This document shows positions 41,559-49,229 of a DNA stretch of 64,000 nt, one piece after another (positions within the stretch are counted from its first letter, which is position 1; every line of letters begins with the position of its first letter). The DNA comes from Streptomyces sp. Edi4. GTDB taxonomy: Bacteria > Actinomycetota > Actinomycetes > Streptomycetales > Streptomycetaceae. Under the pieces are notes generated by a model. It saw only the letters and a program-made list of their open reading frames with translations, was not told the origin of the DNA and did no database searches. Position numbers and translations under genes: made by a program. The stretch spans positions 7,564,001 to 7,628,000 of the forward strand of contig NZ_JBEJGY010000004.1 of NCBI RefSeq assembly GCF_040253615.1, read 5' to 3'.

Positions 41559-42595
41559 GCCGAGGACCCCGCGAGCGACCGGCCCGCACGGCCCGCCTGC
41601 CGCGCCGACACGTGCCCCGCCTCGTACAGCCAGCGCACGCTGTCGGCCAGGGTTTCACCGAGGGGGCGGGGAAGCAGGCCGTAGGTGGAGGCGCCCGCGT
41701 CGACGGGCGCCGCGTGCAGACAGGTGTAGAGGGCGCCGTACTCGACGGGAATGGGCCAGGGCCAGACGCGCTGCGCCAGGTCCGCGAACATCGTCAACGG
41801 GAGCATGGGACGCGCGGGCAGGAACATCGTGGGGAGCGCGCGCCCGGTGGCCTCGCGCAGTGCCTGAACGTACTGACGGGTGGTCAGAAATCGGCCGGGG
41901 CCGAAGTGCCGCTCGCGTGTCCCGGCCGGCTTGGCGAGCAGAGCCGCATGAAGACCGGCGGTGTCCCGGACGTCGCCCACCGGAAAACCACCGCTCGGCC
42001 AGACGGGCAGCAGGCCCCGCAGGGCGTTGCGCAGTCTGGCGCTCTGGTCGCCGAGATGGGGGTCATGGGGGCCGAGCAGCGCCGGCGGGTAGGTGATCAC
42101 CACGGGCGCCCCCTCCTCCTGGTGCAGCCGGGCCACTGCCTCGGCGACGGACTTGCTGGCCAAGTAGGCCTCGCGTGGCATGCCCGGCGGGGAGTCAGCC
42201 CCGACCGCACCGCCCGCGGCGGGGAACATGGCGCCGACGGTGGAGACATGGACGACGGGGTCCGCCCCGGCCCGTACGGCGGACGAAAGCACCAGCTGCG
42301 TGCCGCGCACATTGGTGGCCCGCATCTCGGCGCGCCGCCTGCTGTCGAAGGAGTACACCGAGGCCGCGTGCAGCACCGCGTCCGCCCCGTCGACCGCCCT
42401 GGCGACGGTGGCCCGGTCCGTGACGTCGCCGACCACCAGCTCCACGCGGGCCGGATCCACGCCCAGCGGACGCAGTGCCCGTCCCACCCTCGACGCGTCG
42501 CGGACCAGCATCCGCACCCGTGCGCCGGACCGGATGACGGCGGCGACGGAATGGGCACCGACGAAGCCGGTACCGCCAGTTACGCAGATCAGCAT
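41555..42595 (-). CDS. NAD-dependent epimerase/dehydratase (extended SDR)
   Basis: A 346-residue protein with the extended-SDR loop VTGGTGFVGAHSV and VVHVSTVGAMF (the active-site Ser/Thr region). YLASKS supplies the Tyr and Lys only in the pattern Y-x-x-S-K, a close variant of YxxxK. It resembles dihydroflavonol-reductase and 3-beta-hydroxysteroid-dehydrogenase-like enzymes, which reduce ketones. It is coupled to the following DinB-fold gene. An 11-bp repeat array lies directly upstream of its start. Confidence 0.9.
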   Translation of the reverse strand: MLICVTGGTGFVGAHSVAAVIRSGARVRMLVRDASRVGRALRPLGVDPARVELVVGDVTDRATVARAVDGADAVLHAASVYSFDSRRRAEMRATNVRGTQLVLSSAVRAGADPVVHVSTVGAMFPAAGGAVGADSPPGMPREAYLASKSVAEAVARLHQEEGAPVVITYPPALLGPHDPHLGDQSARLRNALRGLLPVWPSGGFPVGDVRDTAGLHAALLAKPAGTRERHFGPGRFLTTRQYVQALREATGRALPTMFLPARPMLPLTMFADLAQRVWPWPIPVEYGALYTCLHAAPVDAGASTYGLLPRPLGETLADSVRWLYEAGHVSARQAGRAGRSLAGSSA

Positions 42596-42620
42596 CGCCG
42601 ATCACCCTTCGTCGAACCGA

Positions 42621-42708
42621 GCGCGTACCGGGCGCGTACCGAGCGCGTACCGAGCGCGTACCGAGTGCGAACCGAGTGCGAACCGAGCGGGTACCGAGCG
42701 CGAACCGC
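42621..42708. repeat. Eight-copy 11-bp tandem repeat upstream of the epimerase gene
   Basis: Eight consecutive 11-bp units of the consensus GCGCGTACCGA, with copies 5-6 reading GTGCGAACCGA, start 26 bp ahead of the epimerase ATG. All are in strict 11-bp register, about one helical turn, so each unit presents the same face of the DNA. No gene crosses it convincingly. Confidence 0.9.
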
Positions 42709-42853
42709 GCCTGCCCCGTCCCGGAAGACCGGGACGCCCCCGTCGCATGATGGCAACCATCCGGCGCGTTGCCTTCTCCCGCCTTGCCGGCCGACAGGCG
42801 CATGCCCGCGCCGCGACGCGGGTGCGTCCCCCACCAGGCCCGGCTTGCCGTCT

Positions 42854-43741
42854 TCAGGGAAGGCGGACCTTGCTCAGAAAGGGAACGAGCAGCCAGGGGC
42901 GTCGGCCCCACACGCGCAGGGAGCCCGTCAGCGCCGCCCGCGCGTGCGGGACGCGGTGGAACAGGACGAGGTTCAGGGCGGCGGGTTCGAAGTGGACACG
43001 CACATCGTTGTCGCGGCTCGGCTCCTCGACCCACAGACGTCCGGTGTCCAGGACCATCGTGACGGGGGAAGTGTGGGCGGAGCGGAACTCCACCGCGATA
43101 CGCCCTTCGCGCTCGGGTGCGCTGCGGTCGAGGATGTGCCCGGTGCCGTTGCGGGCGATCTCGACCAGGAAGAGCTCGAAGAACTGCGCGGCGTATGCGT
43201 CCGGAACGTGCCAGGGCGCGTCGACCGCGCGCGCGATGTCACGTCCGTGCAGGAGCAGTTCGTTGGTCAGGTGGGCGACCAGGCCGGCCAGCGGGATCCG
43301 CGATCCACCGAGCCAGTTCATGAGCGTGGTGGGGTCCTGATAGGCGGTCAGGCCGAGGAACTTCTCGATCGAGGAACGAAGCCGCGCCACGACCTCGCCG
43401 AGCTCGCGCTCCGCATAGGCGTCGAGGAACGCCGTGTTGAGGCCCGCCCCCAAGGTGTCGACCGTGGTCGCGGCGACCTGCTCCCGGACCGACGGCACGG
43501 GGAACGAGCTGTCGTCGTGCCCCACCGAACAGGCGTTGAGCCAGGCCACGGCGGTGACGTGGGCCGCCGTGTCCGCCACACTCCAATCGGCCGTCGCCAT
43601 GGCGTGCGGATCCGCGTGCGCCGCCAACGCCCCGAAGCGCTCGGTGACTTCGGCCAGGGCCGCGCGCGCGGCGTCCCACTTGGCGGGCGTGATCCTCGTT
43701 TCCGCGATGGTCCGGTGTGTCTGATATCGCGCTCGCGCCAC
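42854..43741 (-). CDS. Mycothiol-dependent maleylpyruvate-isomerase-like (DinB-fold) protein (2)
   Basis: A 295-residue protein. The N-terminal DinB-like bundle has DWSVADTAAHVTAVAW (metal-binding His), then LVAHLTNELLLHGRDIARAV with a second conserved His, and a C-terminal sterol-carrier-like domain. GTG 43741 follows GGAGGA at good spacing. It is divergent from the second ABC1 kinase gene. Confidence 0.88.
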   Translation of the reverse strand: MARARYQTHRTIAETRITPAKWDAARAALAEVTERFGALAAHADPHAMATADWSVADTAAHVTAVAWLNACSVGHDDSSFPVPSVREQVAATTVDTLGAGLNTAFLDAYAERELGEVVARLRSSIEKFLGLTAYQDPTTLMNWLGGSRIPLAGLVAHLTNELLLHGRDIARAVDAPWHVPDAYAAQFFELFLVEIARNGTGHILDRSAPEREGRIAVEFRSAHTSPVTMVLDTGRLWVEEPSRDNDVRVHFEPAALNLVLFHRVPHARAALTGSLRVWGRRPWLLVPFLSKVRLP

Positions 43742-43893
43742 CCTCTTGTCCTCCGGCCCTGTGCGGCTTGCCCGTGGTGAGGAGAGCCAGTGTGGCGGCG
43801 TGGGCGTGGCCGCGCTTCTTCCGTCGTGCGGAGCGGGGCAGAGCACGCTCGAAGTAGCCGCTCACCTCGCCACCCGCCGACGATTTCCTACGC

Positions 43894-43964
43894 CGGGAGT
43901 GCCGGAGACGTCGGGTACGCCGGGGACATGGGTACGCCGGGGACATCGGGTACGCCGGGTACGT
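43894..43964. repeat. Four imperfect 18-bp repeats upstream of the second ABC1 kinase gene
   Basis: CGGGTACGCCGGGGACAT-like units (18, 18, 17 and 18 bp) run head to tail, ending 65 bp before the kinase ATG. The first copy is the most diverged. Confidence 0.75.
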
Positions 43965-44029
43965 CGGCCGGGCGCTTTCGTTCGCGCGGATGTGTGGGGT
44001 CCAGTGGCTCGGCTGAGGGGAGGACGGGC

Positions 44030-45331
44030 ATGGCGAAAGTGGCGGACGCCGCCCTGAGGGAACTGCCCGGCACGGCTCTTCGCGCGGTCCGGGTGAGTGG
44101 CACCGTGCTGGGACATGCCCTGGTGTTCGGCCCCGGCGCGCTCGGCGCCCGGCTTCGGCGACGGCCATGGGCTCCGGCCGGCGAGCGGCTGACCGCGCTG
44201 CTCACATCACTGGGGCCCTCGTACATAAAGATCGGCCAGCTCCTGAGCACACGCCAAGACCTCCTGCCCGAGCGCGTCTGCGCGGAACTCGGCCGGCTGG
44301 CCGATGCCACGCCCCCGCCCCGGCGCGCGGCCTTGGAAGGCGCGGTGCGCGGGGCGTACCGGGGCCGGACGTGGCCGTTCGCGGCGTTCGACTGGACGCC
44401 GGTGGCCACCGGGAGCATCGCCACCGTGCACCGCGCCATCACCCTGGACGGCCGGCGGGTGGCGGTGAAGGTGCGCAGGCCGGGCATCGGCCGGGTGATG
44501 CGGCGCGACTTCCGGCTGACGGCGCTCGCGATGGGCGCCATGCGGCATCTACCACACCTGCGGTCCATGCCGTTCAAGGTCATGCACGCACAGGTCGGCG
44601 GCGCGATCCTGCGCCAGCTGGACTTCGAGGCGGAGCGCACGGCCCTGGGCACCCTGCGGGCGAACCTGCGGGAGTTCTCCTGGATACGGATCCCCGCGCC
44701 GCTGCCCGAACTGTGCGCCGAGGACGTCCTGGTCATGGAGTACGTGGACGGCTCGGCCCGCACTGCTCCGGGGCCCCTGTCCGCCGAGGCGCGCGGGGCC
44801 GCCGCGCGCAGGGTCATGACGGCGGTCTACGAAATGCTGTTCGTGGACGGACTCGTGCACTGCGATCTGCACCCGGGAAACCTCTACATCCAGGACGACG
44901 GTTCCCTCGTGATCCTCGACGCGGGTTTCGTGATCAAGCTGTCGGAGCCGGTGCGTGCCTCGTTCGCGGACTTCTTCATCAACATGGCCATGGGAAACGG
45001 CCCGCTCTGCGCGGAGATCATCATCGAGAGCGCGGCGAGCGTCGCCGAAGGATGCGATCTCGGGGGATTCCGCGCGGAGCTGACCGGCCTGGTGGCCGAG
45101 TCGGCGGGAGCGCGGTCCAAGGAATTCAGCCTGGCGAAATTCGCAGGACGCCTTTTCGACATTCAACGCCGTTTCGGCGTGTATCCGGTACCCGAGTTCG
45201 CGTTCCCGCTGTTGTCGCTCCTGGTGGTCGAAGGAATTGTGCAGGGCCTCGATCCGGAACTCGACTTTCAGGCCGAAGCGATGCCCGTGCTCCGCCGGCG
45301 GAACATGCCACGTGTTTCGGCCGGTTCATGA
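44030..45331 (+). CDS. ABC1/AarF/UbiB-family atypical kinase (copy 2)
   Basis: A 433-residue protein with YIKIGQLLSTRQDLLP (KxGQ), VAVKVRRPGI (ATP-binding Lys), VHCDLHPGNLYI and ILDAGFVI, where DAG replaces the usual DFG metal site. It is shorter than copy 1 (511 aa) and ends without an extra membrane helix. ATG 44030 follows GGGGAGGA. It is the first gene of a rightward group with an AhpD-like protein, an SDR and a flavin monooxygenase, so a role with a hydrophobic quinone-like or lipid compound is plausible. Confidence 0.9.
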   Translation: MAKVADAALRELPGTALRAVRVSGTVLGHALVFGPGALGARLRRRPWAPAGERLTALLTSLGPSYIKIGQLLSTRQDLLPERVCAELGRLADATPPPRRAALEGAVRGAYRGRTWPFAAFDWTPVATGSIATVHRAITLDGRRVAVKVRRPGIGRVMRRDFRLTALAMGAMRHLPHLRSMPFKVMHAQVGGAILRQLDFEAERTALGTLRANLREFSWIRIPAPLPELCAEDVLVMEYVDGSARTAPGPLSAEARGAAARRVMTAVYEMLFVDGLVHCDLHPGNLYIQDDGSLVILDAGFVIKLSEPVRASFADFFINMAMGNGPLCAEIIIESAASVAEGCDLGGFRAELTGLVAESAGARSKEFSLAKFAGRLFDIQRRFGVYPVPEFAFPLLSLLVVEGIVQGLDPELDFQAEAMPVLRRRNMPRVSAGS

Positions 45332-45362
45332 AGAGGACATTCCGCACGAGAAAGGTGTACTC

Positions 45363-45989
45363 ATGGATGACAATTCCGGAGTCCGTGTTCCGCTGGTCGA
45401 CGAGGCCGAGGCGACCGGGAAAGTGGCGGAGCTCTATGAGCGCGCCAAGAAGGTCACGTCGCTGGACTTCGTGCCCGACATGTTCCGCCTTGTCTCGTCC
45501 CGGCCGGAGCTGCTGGAGACGATGCTGGCCGGCTACGACGGCGTCTTCAACCACGGAAACCTGCCCCGGCAGACCAGGGAGCTGATCTCCGCCTGGACGT
45601 CGAAGGTGAACCAGTGCCCCTACTGCGTCGGGACGCACAACTTCTTCCTCCAGGTCTTCGGCGGCAGCGAGGAACTGGCCCACGCGATCGAGGTGGCCAG
45701 CTCGCCCGACGACCTGCCGGTGGACGAGCGCACCCGGGTCCTGCTGCACCTGCTGACCAAGCTCAGCCGCAACGCGTACAAGATCACGGATGAGGACTGG
45801 CAGAAGGCGCTCGACGCCGGCTGGAGCGCCGACGACCTGCTCGAGGCGTTCTTCTGCGCGGCGCTGTTCAACTTCATCACGCGCCTGGTGGACGGTCTCG
45901 GACTCGGCACGACGGTGACCAGGAGCCGCATCTCCCAGCAGGAGGTACCGGACGGCTCCGGGCCGGCCCCGGCGCCGGCCGCGGATTGA
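45363..45989 (+). CDS. AhpD/carboxymuconolactone-decarboxylase-like peroxidase-related protein
   Basis: A 208-residue protein. The all-helical AhpD-like core carries the redox pair in NQCPYCVGTHNFFL (CxxC with the downstream His), flanked by TRELISAWTSKV and a later second half (about 115-180) that resembles the peroxidase-related TIGR01926 group. These proteins protect against peroxides or act as decarboxylase-like enzymes. ATG 45363 has AAGGTG upstream. It lies 31 bp after the ABC1 kinase. Confidence 0.88.
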   Translation: MDDNSGVRVPLVDEAEATGKVAELYERAKKVTSLDFVPDMFRLVSSRPELLETMLAGYDGVFNHGNLPRQTRELISAWTSKVNQCPYCVGTHNFFLQVFGGSEELAHAIEVASSPDDLPVDERTRVLLHLLTKLSRNAYKITDEDWQKALDAGWSADDLLEAFFCAALFNFITRLVDGLGLGTTVTRSRISQQEVPDGSGPAPAPAAD

Positions 45990-46002
45990 GCAGGGGCCTG
46001 AC

Positions 46003-46881
46003 ATGACGTGCTCCCGCGCGGTTCTGATCACCGGTGTCTCCTCGCTGAGCGGCCTCTCCTCAGGTACCGGCCGGGCGCTCGCGCTGCGACTGCACCGCCA
46101 GGGGTGGCCGGTCTACGCCAGCGGGCGCAGCCTGGAAGGCCTCAAGGACCTGGAGCAGGAGGGCATCGCCACCCTGCGGGTCGACGTGAGCGACGAGAAG
46201 TCGATGGCCGCGGCGGTCGAGCGGATCACGGCCGAGCACGGCGCGGTCGGCGTGCTGATCAACAACGCCGCGTACAGCCTCAACGGCACGATCGAGCAGA
46301 CACCCATGGACGAGGTCCGCCGCCAGTTCGAGACCAACGTCTTCGGACTCTCGCGCATGACGCAACTGGTGCTGCCCGGCATGCGCGCGCAGGGAGCCGG
46401 CCGCATCGTCATCATGTCCTCGATCTTCGGGCTCTTCGCCACCCCGGGGCGCGGCTACTACGAGGCCACCAAGCACGCCCTTGAGGCGATCGGCGACTCG
46501 CTGCGGCTCGAAGTGCGCCGCTTCGGCATCAAGGTCGTGGTCATCGAACCCTCGCCCATCCTCGGCGCGTTCGTCCCGACCACCGTGGGCGACCTCGGAC
46601 TCGCTCCCGGTTCCACCGACAACGACCCCTACGGCGACTTCTGGGAGCGGTTCGTCGCCTGGCACGGCGCCTACCGGGAGGTGGAGCGCCCCAAGGGGCG
46701 TGGCCGTCTGTCGCTGCGCTCGGGCGACGTCGCCGCCCTCGTCGAGAAGGCGATCACCGTGCCCCGCCCCCGGATCCGCTACCGCCTCGGCATCCCGGTG
46801 CGGCTTCTTCGGCCCCAGCGGGTGATCTTCGGAGAACGCGCCTGGGAAAAGTTCGTCCGCACCTTCTTTCCGACGCCGTAA
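46003..46881 (+). CDS. SDR with an unusual insertion in the nucleotide-binding loop
   Basis: A 292-residue classical-type SDR. It has LINNAAYS (NNAG-like), IMSSIFG (catalytic Ser) and YYEATKHAL (Tyr and Lys). The glycine-rich loop reads ITGVSSLSGLSSGTGRAL, about six residues longer than the usual TGASSGIG form. The insertion looks like a partial duplication (SSLSG / LSSG). Whether it still binds the cofactor normally is unclear. It lies 13 bp after the AhpD-like gene in the same run. Confidence 0.9.
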   Translation: MTCSRAVLITGVSSLSGLSSGTGRALALRLHRQGWPVYASGRSLEGLKDLEQEGIATLRVDVSDEKSMAAAVERITAEHGAVGVLINNAAYSLNGTIEQTPMDEVRRQFETNVFGLSRMTQLVLPGMRAQGAGRIVIMSSIFGLFATPGRGYYEATKHALEAIGDSLRLEVRRFGIKVVVIEPSPILGAFVPTTVGDLGLAPGSTDNDPYGDFWERFVAWHGAYREVERPKGRGRLSLRSGDVAALVEKAITVPRPRIRYRLGIPVRLLRPQRVIFGERAWEKFVRTFFPTP

Positions 46882-47041
46882 AAGGCCGGCCCGCGCCGGT
46901 GAGGGGAAGGGCGCCATGCGTCCGGGACCTGCTGGGCAAAACGAGAGAAGGCGCCGGCCTCCGGCGCAAGGACACTGGAGGCACCGGTGAAATGGCCGGT
47001 CATCATTCTCCCGTCCGTGAAAAACAAGGGGGTGGCTCGGT

Positions 47042-48298
47042 GTGCGAAAAGTCCTGATCGTCGGTGCCGGGCAGGCCGGGCTGCAACTCGCGCTCGGGCT
47101 GCAACAGCACGATTATGACGTCACCGTGATGTCGGCGCGCACGGCCGACGAGATCGAGCACGGCACGGTCATGTCGTCCCAATTCCAATTCGACAGCACG
47201 CTCGCATTCGAGCGCGAGCTCGGTATCTACTTCTGGGAAGGTCTCGCTCCGTACACCCCCCTCACCAGCTTCCAGGTGGGCGCCGAGGGGCCCGTTCCGG
47301 TCGTCGACTGGGTCAGCCCGCTGAAGAAACCGGGCGCCGACGTCGACCAGCGGCTCAAGATGGCGCGCTGGCTGCGACTGTTCGAGGAGCGGGGCGGGAA
47401 CCTGATCGTCAAGAGCGCCACCGTCGCGGACCTCGACGCCATGGTGAGCACCCACGATCTCGTGGTCGTCGCGGCCGGCAAGGAGGGGCTGGCCGGCCTG
47501 TTCGAACGCGACGCGTCCCGCTCGCCGTACACGACGCCGCAGCGCATGCTCTCGGTCGTGTACGTCAACGGCTACCAGCCCGACCCGGCGGGCCCCGGCG
47601 ACCACACGGTGGAGTTCCACATGCTGCCGGGCCGGGGCGAGATGATCGTGATGCCGGCCCTGACCCTCTCCGGCCCCTGCCACATCCTGTTCTTCGAGGC
47701 CATCCCCGGCGGGCCCCTGGACGTCTTCGGGGACATCCGCTCACCTCGGGAACACCTGGAGCGCTTCGTCGACCTGGTCGAACGGCACGTGCCGTGGGCG
47801 CGCGAGAACTTCACGAAGCTGGAGCTCACGGACGCGGGCGGCACTCTGCGCGGGGGATACACCCCCGTCGTGCGGCATCCGGTCGCGACGCTGCCCTCCG
47901 GGGGTGTGGTCCTCGGGGCCGGTGATGTCGTCGTGGCCAACGACCCCATCACGGGGCAGGGAGCGAACATGGCCGCCAAGTGCGCGGCCGGCTACCTCGA
48001 GGCCATCCTGGAGCACGAGGACCGGCCGTTCGACGGCGCGTTCCTGCGCGGCGCCTTCGAATCGTTCTGGACGCGGCACGGGCGCGCGACCACGGAGTGG
48101 ACCAACGTGACGCTGGGGCCACCGCGCCCGCACATGCTCGAACTCCTGGGCGCGGCAAACCAGTTCCCCGCAGTCGCCCGTCGCTACATCGAGGGCTTCG
48201 ACGACCCCAACGACCTCATGGAATGGTTCATGGACCCCGACAAGGCGGCCGCCTACCTGGCCGAGGTCGTGGGGGCCGCGCCCGGGTCGGGGCGCTGA
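47042..48298 (+). CDS. Styrene/indole monooxygenase-like FAD oxygenase (StyA type)
   Basis: A 418-residue single-component oxygenase subunit. It has the N-terminal FAD loop VLIVGAGQAGLQLALGL, a VVVAAGKEGLAGLFERD segment matching the StyA region, and DPITGQGANMAAKCAAGY (the FAD-binding GD-like loop). StyA-type enzymes need reduced FAD from a separate reductase (StyB), which is not in the window. The GTG at 47042 has AAGGGGG upstream. It follows the SDR by 160 bp and precedes HxlR. Confidence 0.9.
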   Translation: MRKVLIVGAGQAGLQLALGLQQHDYDVTVMSARTADEIEHGTVMSSQFQFDSTLAFERELGIYFWEGLAPYTPLTSFQVGAEGPVPVVDWVSPLKKPGADVDQRLKMARWLRLFEERGGNLIVKSATVADLDAMVSTHDLVVVAAGKEGLAGLFERDASRSPYTTPQRMLSVVYVNGYQPDPAGPGDHTVEFHMLPGRGEMIVMPALTLSGPCHILFFEAIPGGPLDVFGDIRSPREHLERFVDLVERHVPWARENFTKLELTDAGGTLRGGYTPVVRHPVATLPSGGVVLGAGDVVVANDPITGQGANMAAKCAAGYLEAILEHEDRPFDGAFLRGAFESFWTRHGRATTEWTNVTLGPPRPHMLELLGAANQFPAVARRYIEGFDDPNDLMEWFMDPDKAAAYLAEVVGAAPGSGR

Positions 48299-48404
48299 AA
48301 TGCGGGTATCACCCGGGCACCAGGCGGACGGGGGAAGCCGTGGCCGACGGGGTTTCCCACCGCCGGGGCCTGGGCTCCCATCCGCGACGGATTATGGTAA
48401 AGGG

Positions 48405-49043
48405 ATGAACAAGAAGCGCAGCTACGGCGAAGGGTGCCCCGTCTCCCACGCGCTGGACCTGGTGGGCGAGCGGTGGGCCCTGCTCGTGGTGCGCGAGCTC
48501 CTGCTCGGGCCCAAGCGCTTCCGCGACCTCAAGGACGGACTCTGCGGCGCCAGTTCCAACATCCTCACGATGCGGCTGCGCGACCTGGAGGAGATCGGGG
48601 TGCTGCGCAAGTACCGGGCCGGCGCGCCGGTCAGCGGTCCGGTGTACGAGCTCACCGAGTGGGGCCGCTCCCTGGAGCCCGTCCTGTTCGCGCTCGGCAA
48701 CTGGGCGGTCGCGTCGCCGTTCTGGGACCGCCACGCGCCCTCGACCGTGGACTCGCTGCTGCTCTCGCTTCGCTCCCAGGCCCAGTACGTCTTCGCGGCC
48801 GGCGCCCCCGTGGCCGGCACCTGCGACATGCGCATCGACGACGACCGGTTCACGCTGCGCTTCAGTGACACCGGCCTGGACATCGCCCGTGCGGTCGCCT
48901 ACGAGCCCGAGGCGACCCTCATGACCGATGCCGGCACCCTCAAGACACTCATCGCCGGCGACGAAACCCTCGACGACGCCATCGCCGCGGGACGGATGAA
49001 GCTCGGTGGCGACGAGCGGCTGATCAGGTCCCTCATCAAGTAG
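48405..49043 (+). CDS. HxlR-family regulator (2) with C-terminal SCP2-like domain
   Basis: A 212-residue protein. The HxlR winged helix (residues 1-105) reads EGCPVSHALDLVGERWALL with the usual Cys, then KRFRDLKDGLCGASSNILTM. The C-terminal half (about 120-212) resembles a sterol-carrier-type domain with FTLRFSDTGLDIARAV. The ATG at 48405 lies 8-9 bases after TATGGT, so the message may be leaderless. It likely controls the divergent or following transporter gene at 49230. Confidence 0.88.
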   Translation: MNKKRSYGEGCPVSHALDLVGERWALLVVRELLLGPKRFRDLKDGLCGASSNILTMRLRDLEEIGVLRKYRAGAPVSGPVYELTEWGRSLEPVLFALGNWAVASPFWDRHAPSTVDSLLLSLRSQAQYVFAAGAPVAGTCDMRIDDDRFTLRFSDTGLDIARAVAYEPEATLMTDAGTLKTLIAGDETLDDAIAAGRMKLGGDERLIRSLIK

Positions 49044-49066
49044 TGCCGCCGCCGGTGAGCGCTCCC

Positions 49067-49084
49067 GGCCCGTAGCCACGGGCC
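49067..49084 (+). terminator. Short hairpin after the HxlR gene
   Basis: GGCCCGT (49067-49073) pairs exactly with ACGGGCC (49078-49084) around a 4-base loop, 24 bp past the stop. Confidence 0.5.
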
Positions 49085-49153
49085 CCCTGCCGTCCCCGCG
49101 CGCCCCAGTCATCCGGTTGCGCGCGCCCTCCACCCTGATCTGTGGTACAAAAA

Positions 49154-49182
49154 TTGAACCAGATGATTCAAAGAACTAGTGT
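49154..49182 (+). promoter_or_regulatory. Promoter and TTGAA-N8-TTCAA operator of the MFS gene
   Basis: TTGAAC (49154-49159) and TAGTGT (49177-49182) are exactly 17 bp apart in the most A/T-rich stretch nearby. The inverted repeat TTGAA (49154-49158) / TTCAA (49167-49171) overlaps the -35 and the spacer, a good site for the adjacent HxlR protein. Confidence 0.7.
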
Positions 49183-49229
49183 GATGCTGTGGCCGCAGGC
49201 CGCAGAACCTCCCGAGGGAGAGGCGCACC

